A stretch of DNA of 64,000 nt from Terriglobus roseus DSM 18391 (GTDB lineage Bacteria; Acidobacteriota; Terriglobia; Terriglobales; Acidobacteriaceae): positions 2,108,001 through 2,172,000 of the forward strand of contig NC_018014.1 in assembly GCF_000265425.1 (NCBI RefSeq), read 5' to 3'. The first letter of the stretch is position 1; each line of letters starts with the position of its first letter. Both the position numbers and the translations under genes were made by a program. The notes beneath the pieces are model-generated. The model was not told where the DNA came from. It did not search any database and worked only from the letters and a program-made list of their open reading frames with translations. This document shows positions 51,811 through 60,098 of this stretch, piece after piece.

Positions 51811-53274
51811 TTGAAGCCCGACTCCTCCAACCCTGCGAAGCAAACCGATCCGTCGACGCTGCGCGGTCACGCGCTGGCCGTGGCGCTGCTGGCTGCGGGT
51901 GCGCTCTTCATGGAGAATCTCGACGCGACCATCATCGCAACGGGCCTGCCCACCATGGCACGCGACTTCGGCACAACTGCCATCGCGGTCAACGTCGGCA
52001 TCACAGCCTACCTGCTGACGCTCGCCATCTTCATCCCGGTGAGCGGTTGGGTCGCAACGCGATTCGGCGAGCGACGCGTCTTCGCTTCGGCCATCCTCAT
52101 CTTCACGGTGGCTTCCGCAATGTGTGGTCTGAGCCACACGCTGCCTCTGTTCACGGCGTCACGAGTCCTGCAGGGCATCGGTGGATCCATGATGGTGCCG
52201 GTCGGCCGCTTGATGGTGCTGCGGGCATCGACCCAGGCGCAGTTGATGAAGGCAATCGCGTACACCATCTGGCCGGCGCTGGTGGCGCCCATACTCGGTC
52301 CGCCCGTCGGCGGCTGGATCCTCAGCTTCGCAAGCTGGCCGTGGATGTTCCTGGTGAACGTACCGATCGGCATCGTCTTGTTCTTCTTCGTCATGAAGGT
52401 CGTGCCGCCCGACCTGGAAACACGGCGCGAATCGTTCGACGTGCCCGGTTTCCTCCTTGCCGGTGGTGCGTCCTTCTGTCTGATGTATCTGCTCGAATCC
52501 ATGCAGGTGACACCACTGCCCGTTGTGAAGCTGACGGTGATCGCGGTCCTCGCGGCGGTCCTGTCTCTCGGAGCGGTGCGCTGGATGCGTGTCGCGCGTG
52601 AGCCGCTCTTCCGCCCCGAAGTATGGAAGATCGACACCTTTCGCGTGAACAACGGGGCCGGCGCATTCTTTCGCATGGCCGTGTACTCCGTACCCTTCCT
52701 GCTGCCACTGCTCTTTCAGGAAGCCTTTGGATTAAACCCGCTTCAATCCGGTTCGCTCACGATGGCGGTCTTCGCGGGGAACCTCGCGATGAAGCCGCTT
52801 ACGGCGCCTCTGCTCCGGCGCTATGGCTTTCGCCAGGTACTCATCGTGAACGGTTTCCTAACCGTGGTGCTGCTGGCAGCATGCGGATGGCTGCGTGCCG
52901 ACAGTCCACGACTGCTGGTGCTCGCTGTGTTGTTCTTTGGCGGCCTTGCCCGGTCCATGGAATTGACCTCGCTCACCACGATCGGCTACGCCGATCTGCC
53001 CAGGGATCTAAAGGCAACCGGCACAACACTGACAACGACCATCAATCAACTAACGACAAGCCTCGGAGTGGCCGTATCCGCGTTGGCGCTGCATATCAGT
53101 GCGTCGATGCGCGGCGGCGTCAGCGCGTTTGATTTTCGTGTGGCCTTCTGTGTCATGGCCGTCTTCGCCGCGGCCAGCATGCCGGCCTACTTTCGCCTAC
53201 ATCCAGATGCCGGCGCCGAGGTGAGCGGAGCCGCGATCCGGCAGGAGAGGGAAGCAACGCCGGCGGAAGGCTAG
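51811..53274 (+). CDS. MFS drug exporter, DHA2/EmrB-like
   Basis: A 487-residue permease with about 13-14 predicted membrane segments. The start is TTG 51811; no ATG is available before residue 34 and the first helix would be lost. FMENLDATIIATGLPTMARDFGT is the DHA2 start, with RFGERRVFASAI and RVLQGIGGSMMVPVGRLMVLR in the loops. The protein probably exports drugs or other amphipathic compounds. Ten nt upstream ends a 38-codon open frame (51685-51801). Its stop shares CTAG with the convergent phosphatase gene. Confidence 0.86.
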   Translation: MKPDSSNPAKQTDPSTLRGHALAVALLAAGALFMENLDATIIATGLPTMARDFGTTAIAVNVGITAYLLTLAIFIPVSGWVATRFGERRVFASAILIFTVASAMCGLSHTLPLFTASRVLQGIGGSMMVPVGRLMVLRASTQAQLMKAIAYTIWPALVAPILGPPVGGWILSFASWPWMFLVNVPIGIVLFFFVMKVVPPDLETRRESFDVPGFLLAGGASFCLMYLLESMQVTPLPVVKLTVIAVLAAVLSLGAVRWMRVAREPLFRPEVWKIDTFRVNNGAGAFFRMAVYSVPFLLPLLFQEAFGLNPLQSGSLTMAVFAGNLAMKPLTAPLLRRYGFRQVLIVNGFLTVVLLAACGWLRADSPRLLVLAVLFFGGLARSMELTSLTTIGYADLPRDLKATGTTLTTTINQLTTSLGVAVSALALHISASMRGGVSAFDFRVAFCVMAVFAAASMPAYFRLHPDAGAEVSGAAIRQEREATPAEG

Positions 53275-53987
53275 GGCAGTAGCCGCCGGATGCCGCTGAT
53301 CCACTCCGTCGGAGTGTCGACGATGTGATCGGGCTTCGCCTCGCGCAGGCGCTCCGGCGCAAGACCGTAACTGCAGCCAAGGCAAAGCGCCCCGGCATTT
53401 CGTGCAGTCTCGACATCCACATGCGAATCGCCGACCAGCACCGTGCGCGCCGCCGTAACCTGTCTACCCAGCAACGCACTCGCTTCCGCGATCAAAGCAT
53501 GCATGCCAAACGGGTCCGGCTTCTTCAACGGAAAGCTGTCGCTGCCGTAGTTCTGAAAGAAGAAAGGCGAGAGCCCCAGACCGTCACAGATCACCCGCGA
53601 CGGCCGAAAAGGCTTGTTCGTCAGGATCGCCATGGGCAAATCCGGCGCAATCTCTCTGAGACGATTCAATTCTGCAATTACGCCATGGTAAACGTAGGTG
53701 TAATCGAGGTTATGAGCGCGGTAATAGTCCAGAAAATAAGGCAGCGCCACCGCCATCAACGCATCGCTGACGCCCCCCGTAGCCTCCAGAGAACGACGCA
53801 CCAGCATCGCCGCACCATCGCCGATAAACTCTGCGATGCGCGTGTCATGCAGCTCAGGCCGCTGAAGATGGGCCAGTGTGGCGTTGACGGAATTGGATAA
53901 ATCCCGCTGAGAATCGATGAGCGTTCCATCGAGATCAAAGACCAGAAGATCGCAGTTCAGGCCACCGGCCAAGATCGAATCAGGCAT
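53271..53987 (-). CDS. HAD-family phosphatase, phosphoglycolate-phosphatase-like
   Basis: A 238-residue HAD hydrolase: DLDGTLIDSQRDL (nucleophile Asp and acid/base Asp), ILTNKPFRPS (motif II Thr), KKPDPFG (motif III Lys) and VGDSHVDVETARNAG (motif IV) are in order. The cap domain is the small C1 type of phosphoglycolate phosphatase (Gph), although substrate within this subfamily is hard to assign. ATG 53987 lies 8 nt inside the end of lexA, so translation is coupled to lexA. Confidence 0.86.
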   Translation of the reverse strand: MPDSILAGGLNCDLLVFDLDGTLIDSQRDLSNSVNATLAHLQRPELHDTRIAEFIGDGAAMLVRRSLEATGGVSDALMAVALPYFLDYYRAHNLDYTYVYHGVIAELNRLREIAPDLPMAILTNKPFRPSRVICDGLGLSPFFFQNYGSDSFPLKKPDPFGMHALIAEASALLGRQVTAARTVLVGDSHVDVETARNAGALCLGCSYGLAPERLREAKPDHIVDTPTEWISGIRRLLP

Positions 53988-54585
53988 ACTTTCGCAACAT
54001 ACCAAGAACTTTGCCCTGAATTGCGACACGGTCCGCGGGCGCAAAAATAGGGGCCATTTCGCTATTCGAAGGCTGCAGCCGGATCAGGTTGCCCTCCTTG
54101 TAGTAGCGCTTGAGTGTCGCGTCAGAACCATCCACCAGAGCGACGATAATCTCACCTTCGCGAGCAGTGTTCGTTCGCTCTACGAGGACATAATCGCCGT
54201 TGACAATGTGCTCATCCCGCATGCTGTCCCCGCGCACTTCCAGCGCAAAAACCTCACGATTGCCGATGATCTCCGAAAGAGAAATACTCTCGGCACTCTC
54301 GATGGCTTCGACAGGCTTGCCGGCTGCAATGCGTCCCATCAGCGGCAGGCGCTCGTTGTTCCTACGAGTGCTCCGCGGCGCGAGCACATCGATGGAGCGC
54401 GAACGGTTATGTGCGCGCTGCAGCATCCCTTTGTTGTGAAGATTGGTAATGTGTTTGTGCACGGTCGCCAGAGAGCTAAGACCGAGACCTGCAGCAATCT
54501 CTTCATAGGAGGGCGAGTAGCCCTTCCGCTGCGTGAAACCCGAGAGAAAGTCTAGGACTTCCTTTTGTCGACGCGTGATCGCCAT
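53980..54585 (-). CDS. lexA: LexA repressor
   Basis: A 201-residue SOS repressor. ATG 54585 starts MAITRRQKEVLDFL, the LexA winged-helix domain; the HTH continues to about residue 65 (GYSPSYEEIAAGLGLSSLATVHKHI). The autocleavage site is Ala88-Gly89 in RIAAGKP, with the catalytic Ser121 in GDSMRDEHI and Lys159 in DATLKRYY. A frame open to 54807 lies upstream but is not LexA-like. Its last codons overlap the HAD gene. It is divergent from the response regulator gene. Confidence 0.96.
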   Translation of the reverse strand: MAITRRQKEVLDFLSGFTQRKGYSPSYEEIAAGLGLSSLATVHKHITNLHNKGMLQRAHNRSRSIDVLAPRSTRRNNERLPLMGRIAAGKPVEAIESAESISLSEIIGNREVFALEVRGDSMRDEHIVNGDYVLVERTNTAREGEIIVALVDGSDATLKRYYKEGNLIRLQPSNSEMAPIFAPADRVAIQGKVLGMLRKYA

Positions 54586-54600
54586 GGGGATGATTCTAGC

Positions 54601-54615
54601 GAATAAAAAGCGAAC
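54601..54615 (-). promoter_or_regulatory. Possible LexA box upstream of lexA
   Basis: On the minus strand GTTC-GCTTTTT-ATTC, 16-30 nt before the lexA start. Aligned with the uvrB element (GTTT-ACCTTTT-GTTC) it gives GTTY-RCYTTTT-RTTC. Confidence 0.4.
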
Positions 54616-54807
54616 TGCAAGCAGAAAACTCAAGGAACCAAGATCGATACGGAACGTTACCACCTTCCCAAAGTGGAACAGTTCGCCCGGAAAGGGGTTC
54701 GGGTCCGGTTGTTGCTGCCCAACTTTAGGGGCATCTTTACTGGACAGCACGGCCCGGATATTGGGGGATTTGTGCGCATAGCAGGTCTGTTGCGGCAGGA
54801 GAAGCAC

Positions 54808-55548
54808 ATGAGAGTCATCGTTGCGGAAGACGACTTCGCTCTATCGATGTTCTTGCAAAAAGGACTTGAGCTGGAGGGCCATGCGGTGCGGTGCATCGCG
54901 GATGGCGCCACAGCGCTAGAGCAGATTCAGGAAGATGCTCCGGATCTGCTCGTACTGGATCTTGGTTTACCAAGGATGGACGGCGTGGATGTATTGAGAA
55001 CCCTGCATGGAAAGGTCACCAGCATGTCCATCATGGTGTTGACCGGAAGGACACAGCTTCCGATGAAGCTTGACTGCCTGAACCTGGGCGCGGACGACTA
55101 TATGATCAAGCCGTTTTCACTGCACGAACTCCTGGCGCGCTGCAGGGCGCTTGCGCGGCGTCGTGTTGGCGTTGGCACGGGTGTCCTGCAGCACGGCAGT
55201 CTCCGTATGGATCGCATCCTGCGCTCCGTAACTTTCGGTCTCGAATCCGTGGATCTGACCGTAAAGGAGTTTACGCTGCTGGAGTATCTGCTTCAGAACA
55301 AGGGACGCTCCGTCTCGCGACGTGAGTTGCTGGAGCAGGTCTGGCACATGTCTCCTGACGCCGGTACCAACGTCGTGGATGTCTACGTGAACTACCTGCG
55401 GCGGAAGCTGGGCGCGGCTGGATCGATAGACCTGATCGAGACAGTGCGCGGTGAAGGATACGGCTTGGGTACCCGCACCGATGGTGGGAAGCGCCCACCT
55501 ACTTCTGTTCGCTCCGCTGGCCCTGCGTCCTTTGCAGGCGCCGCATAA
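54808..55548 (+). CDS. OmpR/PhoB-type response regulator
   Basis: A 246-residue two-domain regulator. AGGAG lies 8 nt before ATG 54808. The receiver domain has Glu7-Asp8-Asp9, phospho-acceptor Asp51 in VLDLGLP, Thr79 in VLTGR and Lys101 in MIKPF. The winged-helix domain (about 130-230) has LTVKEFTLLEYLLQNKGRSVSRRELLEQVW and VDVYVNYLRRKLG. No histidine kinase gene is adjacent. Its stop overlaps the next start (TAATG). The short C-terminal tail is Pro/Ala-rich. Confidence 0.93.
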   Translation: MRVIVAEDDFALSMFLQKGLELEGHAVRCIADGATALEQIQEDAPDLLVLDLGLPRMDGVDVLRTLHGKVTSMSIMVLTGRTQLPMKLDCLNLGADDYMIKPFSLHELLARCRALARRRVGVGTGVLQHGSLRMDRILRSVTFGLESVDLTVKEFTLLEYLLQNKGRSVSRRELLEQVWHMSPDAGTNVVDVYVNYLRRKLGAAGSIDLIETVRGEGYGLGTRTDGGKRPPTSVRSAGPASFAGAA

Positions 55549-55778
55549 TGCGCATCGAAGAGCGCGCAGATGCACTGGAAGATGCGATTCATCATCTGTC
55601 CCAGCCACTGACAGCATTGACGTTTGTCATCGAGTTGGGGCGGCTCCAGCTAACCCCTGAGGCTTGGAGACAATCGCTTGATACCGCTGCGGAAGAATGT
55701 CGCAGGGCCGTCTCAGCACTGAACGCGGTTCGTCACGCAGCGGCAGCCATGGCCGCGGAAAGCATAGAAAACGCATGA
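55548..55778 (+). CDS. Lone HisKA/DHp-like phosphotransfer protein
   Basis: A 76-residue protein. ALEDAIHHLSQPLTALTFVIELGRLQ matches the H-box of HisKA domains (compare HELNQPLTAI of FixL-type kinases), with His15 as candidate phospho-acceptor; the second helix is AWRQSLDTAAEECRRAVSALNAVRHAAA. The whole protein is thus two helices of a dimerisation/phosphotransfer bundle, with no ATP-binding domain and no membrane segment. It overlaps the response regulator upstream (TAATG) and the sigma-54 activator downstream (ATGA). Likely a Spo0B- or HPt-like relay or an inhibitor of a kinase encoded elsewhere; the function is inference. A remnant of a full kinase is the alternative. Confidence 0.75.
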   Translation: MRIEERADALEDAIHHLSQPLTALTFVIELGRLQLTPEAWRQSLDTAAEECRRAVSALNAVRHAAAAMAAESIENA

Positions 55779-57115
55779 GTACAGCGCCTGTAGCTCTCAC
55801 GACGCAGCAACGAAGTGTCGTGCTGGTGACGCCCGATGCAGATCTGCGCCAGCGCCTGACGGATCGACTGTGCAGCATGCGCTGGAACGTTTTCACCGCG
55901 GCCGGCGGTGCTGAGGCGATGGCATATTTAAGCAATTCGGCCCCGGAAGCGATGATCGTCGATCACTGGCTGCCGGATCTGGATGCAGCGGAGTTCAAGG
56001 ATTATGCCTCCGCCATGTGTCCCGAAACAGATTTGCTCCAGATGGATGGAAGTGCGTCAGCGGGCTGTGTCCGGAGCGCCCGCCGGAACGAATTGCTGCA
56101 TGCGATCCGCGAAGTGCACGACGCGGGAGAGGCGACCAGTGTGCCGTCCGCACTGCCGTTGAAGTTCGACGGGCCCACATGGCTGCAAGCGCCTATCGCC
56201 ATTCCGCCGCTGGAGCCGGTTCCCAAGGTGGCGGACTCGGCAGCCTTCGGTTTGCCGTTTCTCATACCTCAGAACGATGTGGTGCAAGAACATCGTAACG
56301 GCACCAGACCCCTAAGCGGACCGGTGGAGGTGCGGATGAACCTTCCCGAGATCGTGGGTGACGCGCAGCAAATGCGCGAGCTGGCAAGGGTGATTCGACT
56401 GATCGCGCCGCATAACGTGAGCGTTCTTATCAAAGGTGAGACAGGCACAGGAAAAGAACTCGTGGCCAAGGCGGTGCACCGATTGAGCGCACGTGCTGGA
56501 AAGCCTTTCGTTGTATTAAATTGCGCGGCCATCCCAGAGCATCTGCTGGAAGCTGAGCTGTTCGGTCACACGCGCGGAGCGTTCACTGGCGCGGTCGCCT
56601 CTCGCATCGGGCGCATCGAGGCGGCGCATGGCGGCACGCTCTTTCTGGATGAGATCGGAGAGATGCCGCTCCCGCTGCAGGCAAAGATGCTGCGGTTCCT
56701 GGAGAATGGCGAGATCCAGAAGGTAGGCGAAAATGATGCGGTGCGCGTCGACGTAAGGATCGTCGCCGCCACGCATCAACCGCTTGAGCAGAACACCGCG
56801 AATAAGCTCTTCCGCCTCGATCTCTACCATCGCCTTGCTGTCTTTCCGGTTGATGTACCTGCACTGCGCGAGAGAGCGGAGGATATTCCCATGCTGGCGG
56901 AACACTTCCTGCGCAGGCTCGGTGAGGCTGCGCCAAGAAGGTCGATGACACCGGAGGCACTCGGAGCTTTAATGGCCTATCACTGGCCCGGCAACGTGCG
57001 TGAGCTGGGTCATGTTCTGCAGCGCGGTGTCATTCTCTGTGGCGAAGACGCCGTGCTGCCTGAACACCTGCGCATGCGCGATCCACAAAGCACATCGTGG
57101 CTTAGCCCTGGCTAA
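55775..57115 (+). CDS. Sigma-54 activator with degenerate receiver and no DNA-binding domain
   Basis: A 446-residue NtrC-type protein. The receiver-like N-terminus keeps an Asp (about 63, IVDHWLPD) but lacks the conserved Lys of the KPF motif and the usual acidic pair. The AAA+ domain (about 190-420) is complete: Walker A GETGTGKE (221-228), GAFTGA sigma-54 contact loop (268-273), Walker B LFLDEIGE and the arginine motif RLDLYHR. The protein ends with LPEHLRMRDPQSTSWLSPG, where the family normally has a Fis-type HTH; none is present. ATG 55775 overlaps the DHp-like gene. It directly precedes flgB. Confidence 0.9.
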   Translation: MSTAPVALTTQQRSVVLVTPDADLRQRLTDRLCSMRWNVFTAAGGAEAMAYLSNSAPEAMIVDHWLPDLDAAEFKDYASAMCPETDLLQMDGSASAGCVRSARRNELLHAIREVHDAGEATSVPSALPLKFDGPTWLQAPIAIPPLEPVPKVADSAAFGLPFLIPQNDVVQEHRNGTRPLSGPVEVRMNLPEIVGDAQQMRELARVIRLIAPHNVSVLIKGETGTGKELVAKAVHRLSARAGKPFVVLNCAAIPEHLLEAELFGHTRGAFTGAVASRIGRIEAAHGGTLFLDEIGEMPLPLQAKMLRFLENGEIQKVGENDAVRVDVRIVAATHQPLEQNTANKLFRLDLYHRLAVFPVDVPALRERAEDIPMLAEHFLRRLGEAAPRRSMTPEALGALMAYHWPGNVRELGHVLQRGVILCGEDAVLPEHLRMRDPQSTSWLSPG

Positions 57116-57145
57116 GAATCACCTCCCTTAAAAGCTGCAAGCTTT

Positions 57146-57165
57146 GGCCGCTCTCAGGAGCGGCC
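57146..57165 (+). terminator. Hairpin after the sigma-54 activator
   Basis: GGCCGCTC-TCAG-GAGCGGCC, an 8-bp stem about 30 nt after the activator stop. No T-run follows; it may separate the regulatory and flagellar transcripts. Confidence 0.45.
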
Positions 57166-57174
57166 ATTCGCGTC

Positions 57175-57190
57175 TGGTTGCATGCGTGCA
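57175..57190 (+). promoter_or_regulatory. Possible sigma-54 promoter of the flagellar operon
   Basis: TGG-TTGCATGCG-TGCA: GG and GC are exactly 10 nt apart, as in the -24/-12 consensus TGGCAC-N5-TTGCA. It lies 45 nt upstream of the flgB start. The bases around the two dinucleotides match only partly. Confidence 0.45.
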
Positions 57191-57234
57191 TGGTTATCGG
57201 CAGGGCGATACGAGACTTGAGGGAGGAGAACGCG

Positions 57235-57591
57235 ATGCTGGAGATGCCGACCGCTGCTGCCATCGAGCGTTATCTCTCATTGAGTACGCAGCAGATGAAG
57301 CTGACCGCTGCCAACATCGCCAACATCGACACGCCTGGCTACAAGACGGTCGGCATCGATTTCGAAGCGGAGTTTTCAAAGGCGCTTGAGAGCCACAACA
57401 CAGACAAACCTGCGGAGGCGACTGTCGCTACGGTGCCCGGCCTGACGTCGCGACCGGACGGCAACAATGTCTCGGTCGATCGCGAGTCGATGACGATGGC
57501 GGCCACGCAATTACAGTTCCGAACCGGCATTGAATTACTGCGGCACCAGTACAGCCAGATGATGGACGCCATCAAGTCGGACATGAAGTGA
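57235..57591 (+). CDS. flgB: Flagellar proximal rod protein FlgB
   Basis: A 118-residue rod protein. GAGGGAGGAG gives a strong ribosome site for ATG 57235. ANIANIDTPGYKTVGIDFEAEF is the flagellar rod/hook N-terminal motif, and ATQLQFRTGIELLRHQYSQMMDAI the C-terminal rod helix. First of the flgB-flgC-fliE-fliF-fliG-fliH-fliI-fliJ run. Confidence 0.92.
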   Translation: MLEMPTAAAIERYLSLSTQQMKLTAANIANIDTPGYKTVGIDFEAEFSKALESHNTDKPAEATVATVPGLTSRPDGNNVSVDRESMTMAATQLQFRTGIELLRHQYSQMMDAIKSDMK

Positions 57592-57607
57592 CAAAAAGGA
57601 TCACGCG

Positions 57608-58057
57608 ATGAATCTATTTGGAGTCATGGAGATCAGCAGTTCGGCCCTGCGCGCGCAACGGGTCCGTGCTGAGGTGGTCGCAGTAAATATGGCCAACGCC
57701 GAGACCACGCGAACCGAAGGAGGCATTCCCTATCAGAGGCAGAGTGTCATTCTCCAGACGGCCGCCGGCACCAGTTTTGCGGGCGCTATGAAGAGCTTTG
57801 GCGTCATCGGAGATTCCGTGGCTCCGGCAGGCGGCGTGGAGGTAGCCAGCGTGATCAGCAGCACCGCTCCCGCGCTGCGCCGTTACGATCCGTCGCATCC
57901 CGATGCGGACGGCGACGGTTACGTCTCGTATCCAGACATCAGCCCTGTAACGGAGATGGTTGACCTGATGGGAGCGAGCCGTTCCTACGGTTTGAATGCG
58001 AGCGCTGTGCAGGCGGAAAAGGGAATGCTCGCGGCCTCGCTGGATCTGCTGAAGTAA
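57608..58057 (+). CDS. flgC: Flagellar proximal rod protein FlgC
   Basis: A 149-residue rod protein with EISSSALRAQRVRAEVVAVNMANAETT at the N-terminus, the HPDADGDGYVSYPDISPVTEMVDLMGASRSYGLNASAVQAEKGMLAASLDL C-terminal pattern, and normal length. Sixteen nt after flgB. Confidence 0.93.
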   Translation: MNLFGVMEISSSALRAQRVRAEVVAVNMANAETTRTEGGIPYQRQSVILQTAAGTSFAGAMKSFGVIGDSVAPAGGVEVASVISSTAPALRRYDPSHPDADGDGYVSYPDISPVTEMVDLMGASRSYGLNASAVQAEKGMLAASLDLLK

Positions 58058-58076
58058 ATCGCGCGAAGGGAGTGAC

Positions 58077-58400
58077 ATGATGCTGCCAATCCAGAACGCA
58101 ACCGCCCTACGCGAAGCGCTGCTGCAAAGCCGCACACCATCGGCCGGTGACACGACTGTTGCAAGCTCGCCGGATCAGGAAGGAATCTTCGGTGGTTTGC
58201 TTCAGGCTGCGCAGCATCAGATCAAGGCCGCGGACACCAAGGCGCAACAGGCTGTGACCGGACTGCTTAGCGGCCAGGGCGTAGAAGTGCATGAAGCGAT
58301 GATTGCAACACAGCAGGCCGACCTGACGTTCGAGCTGGCGCTGCAGGTTCGAAACAAAGCCGTCTCCGCATATCAGCAGATGATGCAGATGCAGTTCTAA
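58077..58400 (+). CDS. fliE: Flagellar hook-basal body protein FliE
   Basis: A 107-residue protein linking the MS ring to the rod. AAGGGAG precedes two consecutive ATGs (58077, 58080). The C-terminus EVHEAMIATQQADLTFELALQVRNKAVSAYQQMMQMQF is the FliE signature. Nineteen nt after flgC. Confidence 0.92.
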   Translation: MMLPIQNATALREALLQSRTPSAGDTTVASSPDQEGIFGGLLQAAQHQIKAADTKAQQAVTGLLSGQGVEVHEAMIATQQADLTFELALQVRNKAVSAYQQMMQMQF

Positions 58401-58427
58401 ACAGTAAGACGAGAGATTCAGACACGC

Positions 58428-60098
58428 ATGGCGACAATGGCGGAAAGCACTAGCAGCGGAGGAAGTGTAAGAGCGATCCTCTCGAATCTGCGGGAGCGCT
58501 GGGCTGCTATGCCAGCGGCACAGCGTCGACTGCTGTTGATGTGTGGAGCTGCGCTGCTTGCGCTGTCGGCGCTTTCGATATGGTGGGGGACGCGCACGGA
58601 TTGGCGAACACTGTTCAGTGGCATGGATGGGCGCGATGCCGTCGCGATGCAGCAACAATTGACCGTTGCCGGCATCCCTTACCAGACGACTCCGGATGGA
58701 ACGGCCGTGCAGGTGCCGGCAGAGCAACTGGACAAGGCACGCGTCGCCATTTCGACAGGTGGCCTGCCGCAAAGTGGTCGTCTTGGATTCGAGTTATTCG
58801 ACAAGCCCAACTGGGTGGGCAGCGAGTTTGACGAGAAGGTCAACTTCCAGCGTGCGCTGGAGGGCGAGTTGGAACATACCATCGGATCGCTCGAAGCAGT
58901 TCGTTCGGCCCGCGTGCATATTGTTCTGCCGAAGCAGGGAGCGTTCTCGTCCGAAGACCAGCCGGCAAAGGCGTCGGCCGTCTTGAAGCTTCGCCGCTCG
59001 AATCTGCCTCGCGAACAGAGTGACGCCATTCGCAACCTCATCGCGGGGTCGGTCGAAGGTCTCCACTCGGATGGGGTCACACTCGTCGATGCAGACGGGC
59101 GAACGGATTTGAGTCCGACGAGCGCAAGCGGCAACGATCTGGAGCAGGAGCATCTGCTTCACGCCAAGTTGATCCAGGTCCTGAAACCACTTGCTGGTGC
59201 AGGGAACGTGCATGCGACTGTTTCGATCGCGTACCTGCGGGGGAGCGAGGAGCACACGGACGAGGTCTACGATCCGCAGAGTGCCACTCCCGTCAGCACA
59301 CAACGAACTGACCAGACGTCGGCCGCATCGCGACCTTCGGGTGTTGCGGGTGCCAGCAGCAACCCGCCGGGCGCACAAGCCACCGTGAACAATGCTGCGC
59401 CAAACACTGCACCTGCAGCCACACCGACGCCCGCCGCGACGCAGAATGGCCAGACACAGACAACGCATGAGGAGAGCAATAGCTACGCTGTGACGCGTCA
59501 TGTTACGCACACGGAAGAGGCGCCTGGCCGCGTTCGCCGCGTTACAGCCGCCATCGTCGTCAACGATCGGGAGATACAACAGATGAGCGGCAAACGGATG
59601 CATACGGCCTGGCAGCATCGAACGCCGGAGGAGATGAAGCAGCTACAGCAATTGGCGCAGGCCGCCGTCGGCTTCGATGACAAGCGTGGCGACCAGGTAG
59701 TGCTGGAGAACGTCGCCTTCTCCGGTAACAACGACGTAGCGCCTGCTGGAGGTTTGACACGCGCCTTCGACGGGGTAACAGACATGCTGCGCGCGCAACC
59801 CACCTTACCGCGCGCCGTCGCAACCGGCATCGGCATCCTCATCCTGGGCCTATTCGTTCTCCGCCCGCTGACGAAGCAGACGCAACAACTTCTGGGTACG
59901 CCGGCGAAGCCACTCCTCACTGCGGCCTCAACTTCGCCCACGGGGCAGCCAGCGGAACTTGCAATTGGGGACGCTACCGGTGCACGGATGAGCACACAGC
60001 ACGTCTTCGACCGAGTGACGGAGGGCATCCATGCCGAGCCGGAGAGCAGCAGGCGCCTGATCGGCAGTTGGATCGGCGCGGCTGAGGAGGCCGACTGA
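58428..60098 (+). CDS. fliF: Flagellar M-ring protein FliF
   Basis: A 556-residue MS-ring protein. A transmembrane helix near residues 38-55 (LLLMCGAALLALSALSIWW) is followed by the ring-building domains (LFSGMDGRDAVAMQQQLTVAGIPYQ, GRLGFELFDKPNWVGSEFDEKVNFQRALEGELEHTI). A Ser/Thr/Pro/Ala-rich insertion (about 285-350) is loop-like. A second membrane helix near 465 (AVATGIGILILGLFVLRPL) precedes a short tail; the usual C-terminal FliG-binding part is brief (SRRLIGSWIGAAEEAD). Its TGA overlaps the fliG ATG. Confidence 0.93.
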   Translation: MATMAESTSSGGSVRAILSNLRERWAAMPAAQRRLLLMCGAALLALSALSIWWGTRTDWRTLFSGMDGRDAVAMQQQLTVAGIPYQTTPDGTAVQVPAEQLDKARVAISTGGLPQSGRLGFELFDKPNWVGSEFDEKVNFQRALEGELEHTIGSLEAVRSARVHIVLPKQGAFSSEDQPAKASAVLKLRRSNLPREQSDAIRNLIAGSVEGLHSDGVTLVDADGRTDLSPTSASGNDLEQEHLLHAKLIQVLKPLAGAGNVHATVSIAYLRGSEEHTDEVYDPQSATPVSTQRTDQTSAASRPSGVAGASSNPPGAQATVNNAAPNTAPAATPTPAATQNGQTQTTHEESNSYAVTRHVTHTEEAPGRVRRVTAAIVVNDREIQQMSGKRMHTAWQHRTPEEMKQLQQLAQAAVGFDDKRGDQVVLENVAFSGNNDVAPAGGLTRAFDGVTDMLRAQPTLPRAVATGIGILILGLFVLRPLTKQTQQLLGTPAKPLLTAASTSPTGQPAELAIGDATGARMSTQHVFDRVTEGIHAEPESSRRLIGSWIGAAEEAD

